The notes beneath the pieces are model-generated. The model searched no databases. It saw only the letters and a list, made by a program, of their open reading frames with translations, and had not been told where the DNA came from. Positions 56,836 through 64,000 of a stretch of DNA of 64,000 nucleotides are shown piece by piece. Positions within the stretch are counted from its first letter, which is position 1, and every line of letters starts with the position of its first letter. This DNA is from Candidatus Mycobacterium wuenschmannii (GTDB lineage: Bacteria; Actinomycetota; Actinomycetes; Mycobacteriales; Mycobacteriaceae): the NCBI RefSeq assembly GCF_030252325.1, contig NZ_CP126981.1, forward strand, positions 4,898,001 through 4,962,000, in the 5' to 3' direction. The position numbers and the translations under genes are program-made.

Positions 56836-58494
56836 TTGATTTGGGGATCGAGGCCACGGTTTCGTGGTCGTTCGGGCCGTTCCGGCCCGGTCATGCGAGG
56901 CATGGGCACGCTGAGTCGGGCCTTCGGCGTCGCCTGGCGTCGTTCGCTGCAACTGCGGGTTCTCGCCTTGACTCTGGGCATGTCGCTCACCGTGATCCTG
57001 GCGCTGGGCTTCGTGCTGACCAGCCAGGTCACCAACCGCGTCCTCGACGTCAAGCTGCGCGCCGCCACCGAGCAGATCGAGCGGGCCCGCAGCACGGTCA
57101 GCGGAATCGTCAGCGGGGAAGAGGCGCGCTCGCTGGACAGCAGCCTGCAGCTGGCCCGTAACACGCTGACGTCGAAGACCGATCCGACCTCCGGGGCCGG
57201 GCTGGCCGGCGCGTTCGACGCCGTGCTGATGGTGCCGGGCCAGGGTCCGCGGCCCGCCGCCTCGGCCGGGCCGGTCGACCAATTGCCGGACTCACTCAGG
57301 GATTTCGTCAAGGCCGGGCAGGTCGCCTACCAATACGCGAGCGTGCACACCGACGGTTTCTCGGGGCCGGCGTTGGTGATCGGCACGCCGACGACGTCAC
57401 GGGTGAACAACCTCGAGCTGTACCTGGTCTTCCCGCTCGGCAACGAGCAGAGCACGATCGCGCTCGTCCGCGGCACCATGGCCACCGGCGGTGTGGTGCT
57501 GATGGTGCTGCTGGCCGGCATCGCGTGGATGGTGACGCGGCAGGTGGTGGTCCCGGTGCGGGCGGCGGCCCGGACCGCCGAGCGATTCGCCGACGGCCAT
57601 CTCTCCGAACGGATTCCGATCCGCGGCGAGGACGACATGGCCCGGCTCGCGGTGTCGTTCAACGACATGGCCGAAAGCCTGTCGCGGCAGATCGCCCAGC
57701 TGGAGGAGTTCGGAAACCTGCAGCGCCGCTTCACTTCTGACGTCAGCCATGAGCTGCGGACGCCGTTGACCACCGTGCGGATGGCCGCCGACCTGATCCA
57801 CGACCACATGGAGGACCTCGAGCCGGCGCTGCAGCGGTCCACCGAGCTGATGGTCAACGAACTGGACCGGTTCGAGTCGCTGCTGTCCGACCTGCTGGAA
57901 ATCTCCCGCCACGACGCCGGTGTCGCCGAATTGTCGGTCGAGGCAGTCGATTTGCGGACGACGGTGAACAGCGCGCTGGGCAACGTCGGTCACCTGGCCG
58001 AGGACGCCGGCGTGCAGATGATCGTCGACATGCCGGAGGAAGACGTCATCGCCGAGGTCGATCCGCGCCGCGTCGAGCGCATTCTGCGCAACCTGATCGC
58101 CAACGCGATCGATCACGCCGAGCACAAGCCGGTGCGGATCCGGATGGGCTACGACGAGGACACCGTCGCGGTTACCGTCCGCGACTACGGCGTCGGATTG
58201 CGGCCGGGCGAGGAGAAGCTGGTGTTCAGCCGATTCTGGCGCTCGGACCCGTCGCGGGTGCGCCGCTCCGGCGGAACCGGTCTGGGCTTGGCGATCAGCG
58301 TCGAGGACGCCCGTCTGCACCAGGGCCGGCTGGAGGCCTGGGGAGAACCGGGCAACGGCGCCTGCTTCCGGCTGACGCTGCCGCTGGTGCGCGGCCACAA
58401 GGTCACCACCAGTCCGCTGCCGATGAAACCCGTTGCGCCGGACCGCAAAGAGCGCCCGGCGCGGCAACGCGAGCACGCCGAGAGGGGCGTTTGA
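56836..58494 (+). CDS. mtrB: sensor histidine kinase MtrB
   Basis: A 552-residue sensor kinase (Rv3245c). Two transmembrane helices (about 43-63 and 215-240) enclose an extracellular domain; a HAMP domain ([20 protein letters not shown]) follows, then the His box [15 protein letters not shown] and ATPase boxes ([34 protein letters not shown]). It controls MtrA. The TTG at 56836 gives [11 protein letters not shown], matching the known MtrB N-terminus. Its TGA overlaps the lpqB ATG. Confidence 0.95.
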   Translation: MIWGSRPRFRGRSGRSGPVMRGMGTLSRAFGVAWRRSLQLRVLALTLGMSLTVILALGFVLTSQVTNRVLDVKLRAATEQIERARSTVSGIVSGEEARSLDSSLQLARNTLTSKTDPTSGAGLAGAFDAVLMVPGQGPRPAASAGPVDQLPDSLRDFVKAGQVAYQYASVHTDGFSGPALVIGTPTTSRVNNLELYLVFPLGNEQSTIALVRGTMATGGVVLMVLLAGIAWMVTRQVVVPVRAAARTAERFADGHLSERIPIRGEDDMARLAVSFNDMAESLSRQIAQLEEFGNLQRRFTSDVSHELRTPLTTVRMAADLIHDHMEDLEPALQRSTELMVNELDRFESLLSDLLEISRHDAGVAELSVEAVDLRTTVNSALGNVGHLAEDAGVQMIVDMPEEDVIAEVDPRRVERILRNLIANAIDHAEHKPVRIRMGYDEDTVAVTVRDYGVGLRPGEEKLVFSRFWRSDPSRVRRSGGTGLGLAISVEDARLHQGRLEAWGEPGNGACFRLTLPLVRGHKVTTSPLPMKPVAPDRKERPARQREHAERGV

Positions 58495-60254
58495 TGCGAG
58501 TTATCGCCGCGCTGCTGTGCTCGCTCGCGGTGGTGCTCTCGGGCTGTGCGGGCGTGCCGAATGGGTCGGCGCCGCAAGCCATCGGCACCGTCGACCGGCC
58601 CGCGCCGGCGAACCTGCCCAAGCCGACCCCCGGCATGGATCCCGACGTGCTGCTCCGCGAATTCCTCAAGGCCACCGCCGATCCCGCCAACCGGCACCTG
58701 GCCGCCCGGCAGTTCCTCACCCAGTCGGCCTCCAACGGGTGGGACGACGCCGGTAGTGCGCTGCTGATCGACCATGTGGTGTTCGTCGAAACCCATAGCG
58801 CCGAACGGGTTTCGGTCACGATGCGCGCCGAGACTTTGGGATCGCTTTCGGACATGGGGGTGTTCGAGACCGCCGAGGGCCAACTGCCCGACCCCGGCCC
58901 GATCGAACTCGTCAAGACGCCGGGCGGTTGGCGCATCGACAAGCTGCCCAACGGGGTCTTTCTGGACTGGCAGCAGTTCCAGGCCACCTACAAACGCAAC
59001 ACGCTGTACTTCTCCGACCCGACCGGCAAGACGATGGTGCCGGACCCGCGCTACGTCGCGGTGTCCGACCGTGACCAGCTGGCAACGGAATTGGTGTCCA
59101 AGCTGATCGCCGGCCCACGTCCGGAGATGGCCAGAAGCGTGCACAACATGCTCAACCCGCCGGTGCGGCTGCGCGGCCCGGTGACCCGCGCCGACGGCGG
59201 CAAGAGCGGCATCGGCCGCGGCTACGGCGGTGCCCGCATCGACCTGGAACTGATGACCGTCGCCGACCCGCGCAGCAGGCAATTGGTTGCCGCGCAGATC
59301 ATTTGGACGTTGGCGCGCGCCGACATCAAGGGCCCGTACGTGATCAAGGCTGACGGCGCCTCGCTCGACGAGCGGTTCGCCGACGGCTGGAACACCACCG
59401 ACGTCGCCGCGACCGACCCGGGCGTTGCCGAGGGTGCGGCCGCCGGCGTGCACGCGCTGATCGGCGGGCGGATCGTCGCGCTCGAGGGTCAGCACTCCGA
59501 CCCGGTGCCAGGCGCGTTCGGCCGGGCCACCGACCAGGCGTCGGCGGCGTTGTCGCGCAACGGGCATCAGGCGGCCTCGGTGGTGGTGCAGCGGCCAGGC
59601 GCGCCGGACATGGCGTCGTCGCTGTGGATCGGTGACCTCGGCGGTGAGGCCGCGGAAGCCGCTGACGGACATACCCTTTCGCGGCCGACTTGGTCGCTGG
59701 ACGACGCGGTGTGGGTGGTCGCCGACGGCAACACCGTGCTGCGGGCCATCCAGGAGACCGCGTCGGGACAGCCCGCGCGGCTGCCGGTCGACTCGGCCGG
59801 GGTGTCGAGCCGATTCCCGGGCGTGATCGCCGAGTTGCAGCTGTCCCGCGACGGCACCCGCGCGGCGATGGTGATCAACGGTCAGGTGATCTGCGCCAGC
59901 GTCGAACAGACCCAGGGCGGCCAGTTCGCGCTGACCTACCCGCGGCGGCTCGGCTTCGGGCTGGGTTCGTCGGTGGTGTCGCTGGCCTGGCGCACCGACG
60001 AGGACATCGCGGTCAGCCGCAACGACGCCGAGCACCCGGTGTCCTATGTCAACATCGACGGCGTCAACTCCGATGCGCCCAGCGGGAACTTGCAGCAGCC
60101 GGTCGGGGTGATCGCCGCCAACCCGTCAACGGTCTACGTCGCCGACCCGCGCGGGGTGATGCAGCTGTCGATCTCGGGTGCCGAGGGCCTGTCGGGCTGG
60201 CTGGATGTGCCGCCGTTCATGGCCGGCGGGGCGATGCCGGTGATGCCCGGCTGA
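58494..60254 (+). CDS. lpqB: lipoprotein LpqB
   Basis: A 586-residue exported lipoprotein (Rv3244c). The signal peptide ends in the lipobox VVLSGCAG with Cys about residue 18. GerMN-like and LpqB beta-propeller-type regions follow (near 160-290 and 320-580). It interacts with the MtrB extracellular domain and modulates MtrAB signalling. The ATG at 58494 overlaps the mtrB stop (TGATG). Confidence 0.93.
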   Translation: MRVIAALLCSLAVVLSGCAGVPNGSAPQAIGTVDRPAPANLPKPTPGMDPDVLLREFLKATADPANRHLAARQFLTQSASNGWDDAGSALLIDHVVFVETHSAERVSVTMRAETLGSLSDMGVFETAEGQLPDPGPIELVKTPGGWRIDKLPNGVFLDWQQFQATYKRNTLYFSDPTGKTMVPDPRYVAVSDRDQLATELVSKLIAGPRPEMARSVHNMLNPPVRLRGPVTRADGGKSGIGRGYGGARIDLELMTVADPRSRQLVAAQIIWTLARADIKGPYVIKADGASLDERFADGWNTTDVAATDPGVAEGAAAGVHALIGGRIVALEGQHSDPVPGAFGRATDQASAALSRNGHQAASVVVQRPGAPDMASSLWIGDLGGEAAEAADGHTLSRPTWSLDDAVWVVADGNTVLRAIQETASGQPARLPVDSAGVSSRFPGVIAELQLSRDGTRAAMVINGQVICASVEQTQGGQFALTYPRRLGFGLGSSVVSLAWRTDEDIAVSRNDAEHPVSYVNIDGVNSDAPSGNLQQPVGVIAANPSTVYVADPRGVMQLSISGAEGLSGWLDVPPFMAGGAMPVMPG

Positions 60255-60339
60255 GTCAGCCCGGCGGCACATTGGGTGACTTGTCGGCCCGGAATCTTTG
60301 GCTACGGTTTTTCTGTGTCGGATGTGCGGGTGACGTGGG

Positions 60340-62712
60340 GTGGTTAGGCTCGACGTCGATCCGCCGCGCCTTGCCGGCGCCGGCAGAAGCCTCGACTCCA
60401 AGACCGACGCTTTGGCATCCGCCGTGCGGGCACTCGAGTCGGCCTTGTCGTCGTCGGGTCAGATGTGCGGCAACGACCCGGCAGGCAAAGCTTTCGCGCT
60501 GAGTTATCGCCAAGGCGGCCAAGGGGTCTTTGTGGCGGCAGAGGCGGCCGTGAACGCGTGCCACAACGTCGGATATGGGATAGAAGTGTCTGCGTCGAAC
60601 TACGCCCACAGCGAGGCGGCGTCGACGATCGGCGGTGGCGAACCTTCGGTTCAACCGCCCGGTCAGCCGTCCAAGTTCTCAGGTCCGAAAATGCCCAATC
60701 CCTTCGGCCCTGCGGTGGGCGAGCCGCTGCTGTGGGCGGTGGTGGCTGAGTTCGTGGGCAGCCCCTGGCCGGATGGCAACCCCGAGACCCTGCGTGACGC
60801 GGCGGGCGCGTGGCGGACCTTCGGCGCTGCCGTCACGGGAGTGAAGGGTGCCATCAGCGGCTGTTCGGCGGAACTGAGCGGACACGACATACCCGAATTG
60901 GCCGGCATCATCAACGCCGTCACGCAGTTGAGTTCCGGCGTAGGTGGTTTGGGCAAACAATGCGAGTCGATTGCATCGTCGCTGGACTCCTTCGCCGGCG
61001 AGGTGGAGGCGTCGCAGCAGGCGATCCGCGACCTACTGCACCGATTGAGCCTGTCGGGAATCCTGGAGGAACTGGGCAGCATCTTCAGCGGCCATAATCC
61101 GTTGGACGACATCAAGAAGATCGCTGACGACATCAAACAGATCTTGCATACCCTCAGCCGCGAGGCGGACGGCAGCTCGGCGTTGTTCAAGGCGGCGATG
61201 GGTGAACTAGACACTTTGACAACGGATTTCGAGAACTGGACGCGCAAGGAGTTCACCCATTTTCTGGGTGATCGGGTTGGCAATGCAGTCGCCGACTTCT
61301 ACAACTCCGATGTCGACATCGTGGAGGGTCTCGGGAAGAGTGTCTTCGAAACTGTGGGCAGCTTGGGCGATTTGGCCACCCACCCCCAGCAGCTTCTCGA
61401 CCTGCTGAAGCAGGCCAATCCCGAGTACCAGATCGCTCGCTGGGTGGCCGATCCAAAAGGCACGTTCGAGCACAACCTCGACGCGGTCAAGGGCCTTGTC
61501 GACGCCAAGGACTGGACCAGCGACCATCCGATGCGGGGGCTCGGCGACAACGTCGGAACCGGGCTGCAGTTCCTCATTCCGGGTGCCGGTGAGGCCAAGG
61601 CTGGCGCGGAAGGCGCCCGGGCTGCCGACGAGGCCGCGCAAGCGGCCAAAGCCGACGGGAAGGCGGCGGAGGGGCTGCTCGGCGGTGGCTTGAAATCCGA
61701 TGTGGTCGGCCAAAGTTCGCGGATCGCGCACGATCTGGACGGCATCAAGGCCACCCCGGCGGAGCCCGGTGCTGTAAAGCCCGTCGATCCGGGTGCTGTG
61801 AAGCCGGCCGATCCCGCGCCAGGCAGGCCGTCCGACCTCAGCGGCGCTGCGAAGTCGGGAGAGCCTGGGTCGCCAGTGAAACCGGCCGAACCCGGTGCCG
61901 CGAAGCCGGCCGAGCCCGGCATTCATGAGCCGGCGCTGGCTGGTTCTGCTGCAGCGCCCGCCGAGTATGCGCCCGCGGGTGCACCCCACGACCTCAGCGG
62001 GTCGCCCGCGGAGCATGGTGCGGGCGCACCGCACTCTGTGCCCACAGAGGGCGGTCCGCACGGCGCCGATGGCGTTGGCCCTGCCAGCGGCGGTGATCCG
62101 TCGGGTGGGGCGAGGCGTGACCACGATGGCGGACACCTTCATTCAGAAGATCACGATCACCATCCCGGGGAGGGCGACCCGCTAAGCCCCGACGGGTCGG
62201 GCGACGAGATCCCGGAGCCTCTTTATCGAGATGAACCACTAGATACGGGGGAGTTGCTCGACCAGTACAAAGGCGAAGACGATCCAACCAACCCGGGTCG
62301 GTTTTTCGCGCCAAAGACGGTGCATTACATGACGCCCAGCGAACTAGAAGAGAGTCGTCTTTTCGCGCGGAATGGTTTGCTATACGGCGTATCTGACGGA
62401 ATGCCATTCGATACGCGAAACGCTGCAACCCACTGGTCTGGAGATGGGCGAGCCATGTTCGTCATGGACGAGCATGGCAACATCTACGCGTCGCTCGAAC
62501 AAGATGTGGGCCGACTTCACCATTCAAGCTTCCTAGGTGGCGCTCCAGTGGCGGGAGCGGGAGAGATTGAGGTGATCGACGGCGTTGCGACTTTGATCAC
62601 CCGAAAAAGCGGCCACTACCTGCCGACAGAGGAACAGCTATCACAGGTCCGCGATATGCTCAGCGAGCAGGGAATAGACATCGGCGGAATAATCTTCGAA
62701 AGTGGGTTCTAG
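60340..62712 (+). CDS. CpnT-like ESX-type polymorphic toxin with a non-TNT C-terminal domain
   Basis: A 790-residue protein. Residues 1-250 follow the N-terminal domain of M. tuberculosis CpnT (AACHNVGYGIEVSASNY-type WXG100-like helices, GQPSKFSGPKMPNPFGP and SPWPDGNPETLRDAAGAWRT). The middle is helical, then a Pro/Ala-rich linker with repeated PAEPGA.KPV/A motifs (about 485-545) and a His-rich HDGGHLHSEDHDHHPGEGD. The last 160 residues are a compact domain with HHSSFLGGAPVAGAGEIEV and SGHYLPTEEQLSQ. The TNT NAD-glycohydrolase signatures are absent. It starts at the GTG at 60340, 85 bases after lpqB. No esxE/esxF pair is seen nearby. Confidence 0.85.
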   Translation: MVRLDVDPPRLAGAGRSLDSKTDALASAVRALESALSSSGQMCGNDPAGKAFALSYRQGGQGVFVAAEAAVNACHNVGYGIEVSASNYAHSEAASTIGGGEPSVQPPGQPSKFSGPKMPNPFGPAVGEPLLWAVVAEFVGSPWPDGNPETLRDAAGAWRTFGAAVTGVKGAISGCSAELSGHDIPELAGIINAVTQLSSGVGGLGKQCESIASSLDSFAGEVEASQQAIRDLLHRLSLSGILEELGSIFSGHNPLDDIKKIADDIKQILHTLSREADGSSALFKAAMGELDTLTTDFENWTRKEFTHFLGDRVGNAVADFYNSDVDIVEGLGKSVFETVGSLGDLATHPQQLLDLLKQANPEYQIARWVADPKGTFEHNLDAVKGLVDAKDWTSDHPMRGLGDNVGTGLQFLIPGAGEAKAGAEGARAADEAAQAAKADGKAAEGLLGGGLKSDVVGQSSRIAHDLDGIKATPAEPGAVKPVDPGAVKPADPAPGRPSDLSGAAKSGEPGSPVKPAEPGAAKPAEPGIHEPALAGSAAAPAEYAPAGAPHDLSGSPAEHGAGAPHSVPTEGGPHGADGVGPASGGDPSGGARRDHDGGHLHSEDHDHHPGEGDPLSPDGSGDEIPEPLYRDEPLDTGELLDQYKGEDDPTNPGRFFAPKTVHYMTPSELEESRLFARNGLLYGVSDGMPFDTRNAATHWSGDGRAMFVMDEHGNIYASLEQDVGRLHHSSFLGGAPVAGAGEIEVIDGVATLITRKSGHYLPTEEQLSQVRDMLSEQGIDIGGIIFESGF

Positions 62713-63307
62713 GACTGTGTCATCCAGGCAGTCAGCATCGCCGTGGCGGGGATATACAAACCAGATAGTTTATGGGACTGAACTTCAGTCGCCGATCGAT
62801 GATGATTTACTCAATCGTCTCGCTGATGAACTGATCCGACAGCGCTACTTCAGGGATCCCGTCGAGAGCTACTACAAAGCGGCGGTCGATGCGCTGAAGT
62901 CTGGCGAGGATATTCGGCTCGACGATAGCCAAGACGAAGGCGCTGTACATGATTTGCTTACGCGCCTGCTGGTCGTGCTCGACGAACGCCGACCTTGGCC
63001 GGAGCCGGCATTTAAGGCACTGCCGGTTGAGGAATGGCGCGCGATAGCGGCAGCGCCGAAAATCGGCCAGATACCAGCGCGGCCGGTAGATGTTCAGGGT
63101 CGTCTTTATCGTAGCTTCGCCCATTATGAATGGGGCGGCCAAGAATTACGGATCCTCATCCTACGTCTGCGGTCGGGCCAAATAGTTGGCTTGCGTATCG
63201 GCTCACTAGCCCAGCCAAATGTCGACGTGTATAGCCCTTCGGACCCGGTTGAAGTGCGTGCAAGCTTGCAGGATTTGGGCTTAGATCTGCAAACCACAGT
63301 CGATTGA
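62702..63307 (+). CDS. probable immunity protein for the CpnT-like toxin
   Basis: A 201-residue soluble protein that overlaps the toxin stop by 11 bases, so it is translationally coupled to it. Its base composition is clearly lower in GC than the neighbours, a common sign of recently acquired toxin-immunity genes. Segments include YYKAAVDALKSGEDIRLDDS and YEWGGQELRILILRLRSGQI. I do not recognise a family. It is not similar by eye to IFT, the immunity factor of CpnT. The first possible start is the GTG at 62702; a GTG at 62717 is also possible. Confidence 0.75.
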   Translation: MGSRTVSSRQSASPWRGYTNQIVYGTELQSPIDDDLLNRLADELIRQRYFRDPVESYYKAAVDALKSGEDIRLDDSQDEGAVHDLLTRLLVVLDERRPWPEPAFKALPVEEWRAIAAAPKIGQIPARPVDVQGRLYRSFAHYEWGGQELRILILRLRSGQIVGLRIGSLAQPNVDVYSPSDPVEVRASLQDLGLDLQTTVD

Positions 63308-63465
63308 CGCCGGTGTTTTAAGGTTTTGCCGAACTGGTTACGGTCGCAACCAAGAATTCCGCTGTGCGCTATGTTGACTTTCGATTTCCCGCAGAGCCAT
63401 GAATGACCCCTTCTGTCCGCGCGCATACTCGCCTCCGTGTCATACCCCGCCGCCACACTGCAACC

Positions 63466-64000
63466 ATGCTCGACCTCATCCTCCCCTTGGAATGCGGCGG
63501 CTGCGGCGCGCCGTCGACCCGGTGGTGTGCGGCCTGCGCCGACGAGTGGGCGCCCGGTCCCGACGCGCCGCGGGTGATCACCCCGCGAATCGACCCACAG
63601 GTTCCAGTGTTCGCGCTGGGCCGCTACGCCGGCGCCAGGCGGCGCGCGATCGTCGCGATGAAGGACCGCGGGCGCAGCGATCTGCAGGCACCGCTGGCCC
63701 GTTCGCTGGCGCTCGGCATCGACCGGCTGCTGCGCTGGGGTCTGCTCGACACGCCGTTGACGATCGTTGCGGCGCCGACCCGTGGTTGGTCGGCACGCCG
63801 GCGCGGGGGAGACCCGGTCGCCCGGATCGCCACCCTGGCCACCGCGGCGCACCCCGGCATCGACGTGGTCCGCGCATTGCGGATGAAGGCGCTGGCGCGC
63901 GACTCGGCGGGGCTCAACAGCGCGGCGCGCGAACGCAATATCGCCGGCCGGGTCGTGCTGACGCGCCGCCGCCTGCCGCCTGGCGCCGACCTGTTGCTGG
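63466..64000 (+). CDS. comF: ComF-family phosphoribosyltransferase, cut by the right edge
   Basis: The N-terminal 178 residues of a ComF-like protein (Rv3242c). A zinc-ribbon-like start MLDLILPLECGGCGAPSTRW with three Cys is followed by CAACADEW, and FALGRYAGARRRAIVAMKDRG is typical. The C-terminal phosphoribosyl-binding loop lies beyond the window. The frame is open to the last base. It marks the return to conserved M. tuberculosis gene order after the toxin insertion. Confidence 0.88.
   Translation, partial: MLDLILPLECGGCGAPSTRWCAACADEWAPGPDAPRVITPRIDPQVPVFALGRYAGARRRAIVAMKDRGRSDLQAPLARSLALGIDRLLRWGLLDTPLTIVAAPTRGWSARRRGGDPVARIATLATAAHPGIDVVRALRMKALARDSAGLNSAARERNIAGRVVLTRRRLPPGADLLL

Noticed and set aside
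62220-62712. TNT NAD-glycohydrolase domain at the end of the CpnT-like protein
   Set aside because: None of the TNT landmarks I know could be found; the domain has a different HSSF/SGHY pattern.

Overview
The window is chromosomal DNA of a mycobacterium (Mycobacteriaceae). It is GC-rich and almost fully coding. Two long stretches match gene for gene the Mycobacterium tuberculosis region running from the usfX-sigF locus down to mtrAB-lpqB-comF. Marker genes are usfX-sigF, the accA3/accD5/accE5 carboxylase, whiB2, fbiAB, lcp1, mtrAB-lpqB, a PPE protein and a CpnT-like protein. The exact species cannot be read from the sequence. I saw no rRNA or tRNA gene, insertion sequence, CRISPR array or replication origin.

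Layout. 1-3.4 kb: a TetR regulator, a small membrane protein, and usfX-sigF with an adjacent STAS-domain gene; two good SigF promoter matches lie here. 3.5-10.5 kb: a minus-strand cluster for acyl-CoA carboxylase (accA3, accD5, accE5) with sufE, sseA and maf. 10.6-16.7 kb: a GGDEF diguanylate cyclase, birA (which biotinylates AccA3), a PH-like membrane protein, a GtrA protein, purK-purE and fadE25. 16.8-30.4 kb: an accessory block absent from the corresponding M. tuberculosis interval. It holds a LuxR/ATPase regulator, a DUF2127 protein, a frameshifted PPE-PPW gene, small enzymes, a CDF-like cation transporter, and an ABC operon (lipoprotein, permease, ATPase fused to an FhuF-type Fe-S reductase, and an unknown protein). 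Both the PPE gene and the ABC operon are preceded by a cobalamin riboswitch. 30.4-35.3 kb: the CtpC metal exporter with its PacL partner, a truncated adenylation-type protein and the Lcp1 cell-wall ligase. 35.3-46.8 kb: rhamnose and mannose sugar-nucleotide genes (rmlD, wbbL, manC, manB, manA), F420 genes fbiA-fbiB, and whiB2. 46.8-53.7 kb: an FAD oxidoreductase, an APC permease, two tandem alkB genes, two rubredoxins and the TetR regulator alkX. 53.7-60.3 kb: sahH, tmk, mtrA-mtrB-lpqB. 60.3-63.3 kb: a CpnT-like ESX-type toxin with a C-terminal domain different from TNT, and its likely immunity gene, inserted between lpqB and comF. comF runs off the right edge.

The most interesting parts are: (1) the two-riboswitch cobalamin uptake module, joining a PPE protein, a BtuFCD-like importer and a fused FhuF reductase; (2) the CpnT-like protein with a swapped toxin domain; (3) a 15-bp perfect inverted repeat that buries the tmk start codon; (4) MIRU-like repeats at operon junctions that supply stop codons, C-terminal codons and ribosome binding sites; and (5) paired SigF promoters. 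All family names were recognised by eye from the translated sequence; nothing was searched.
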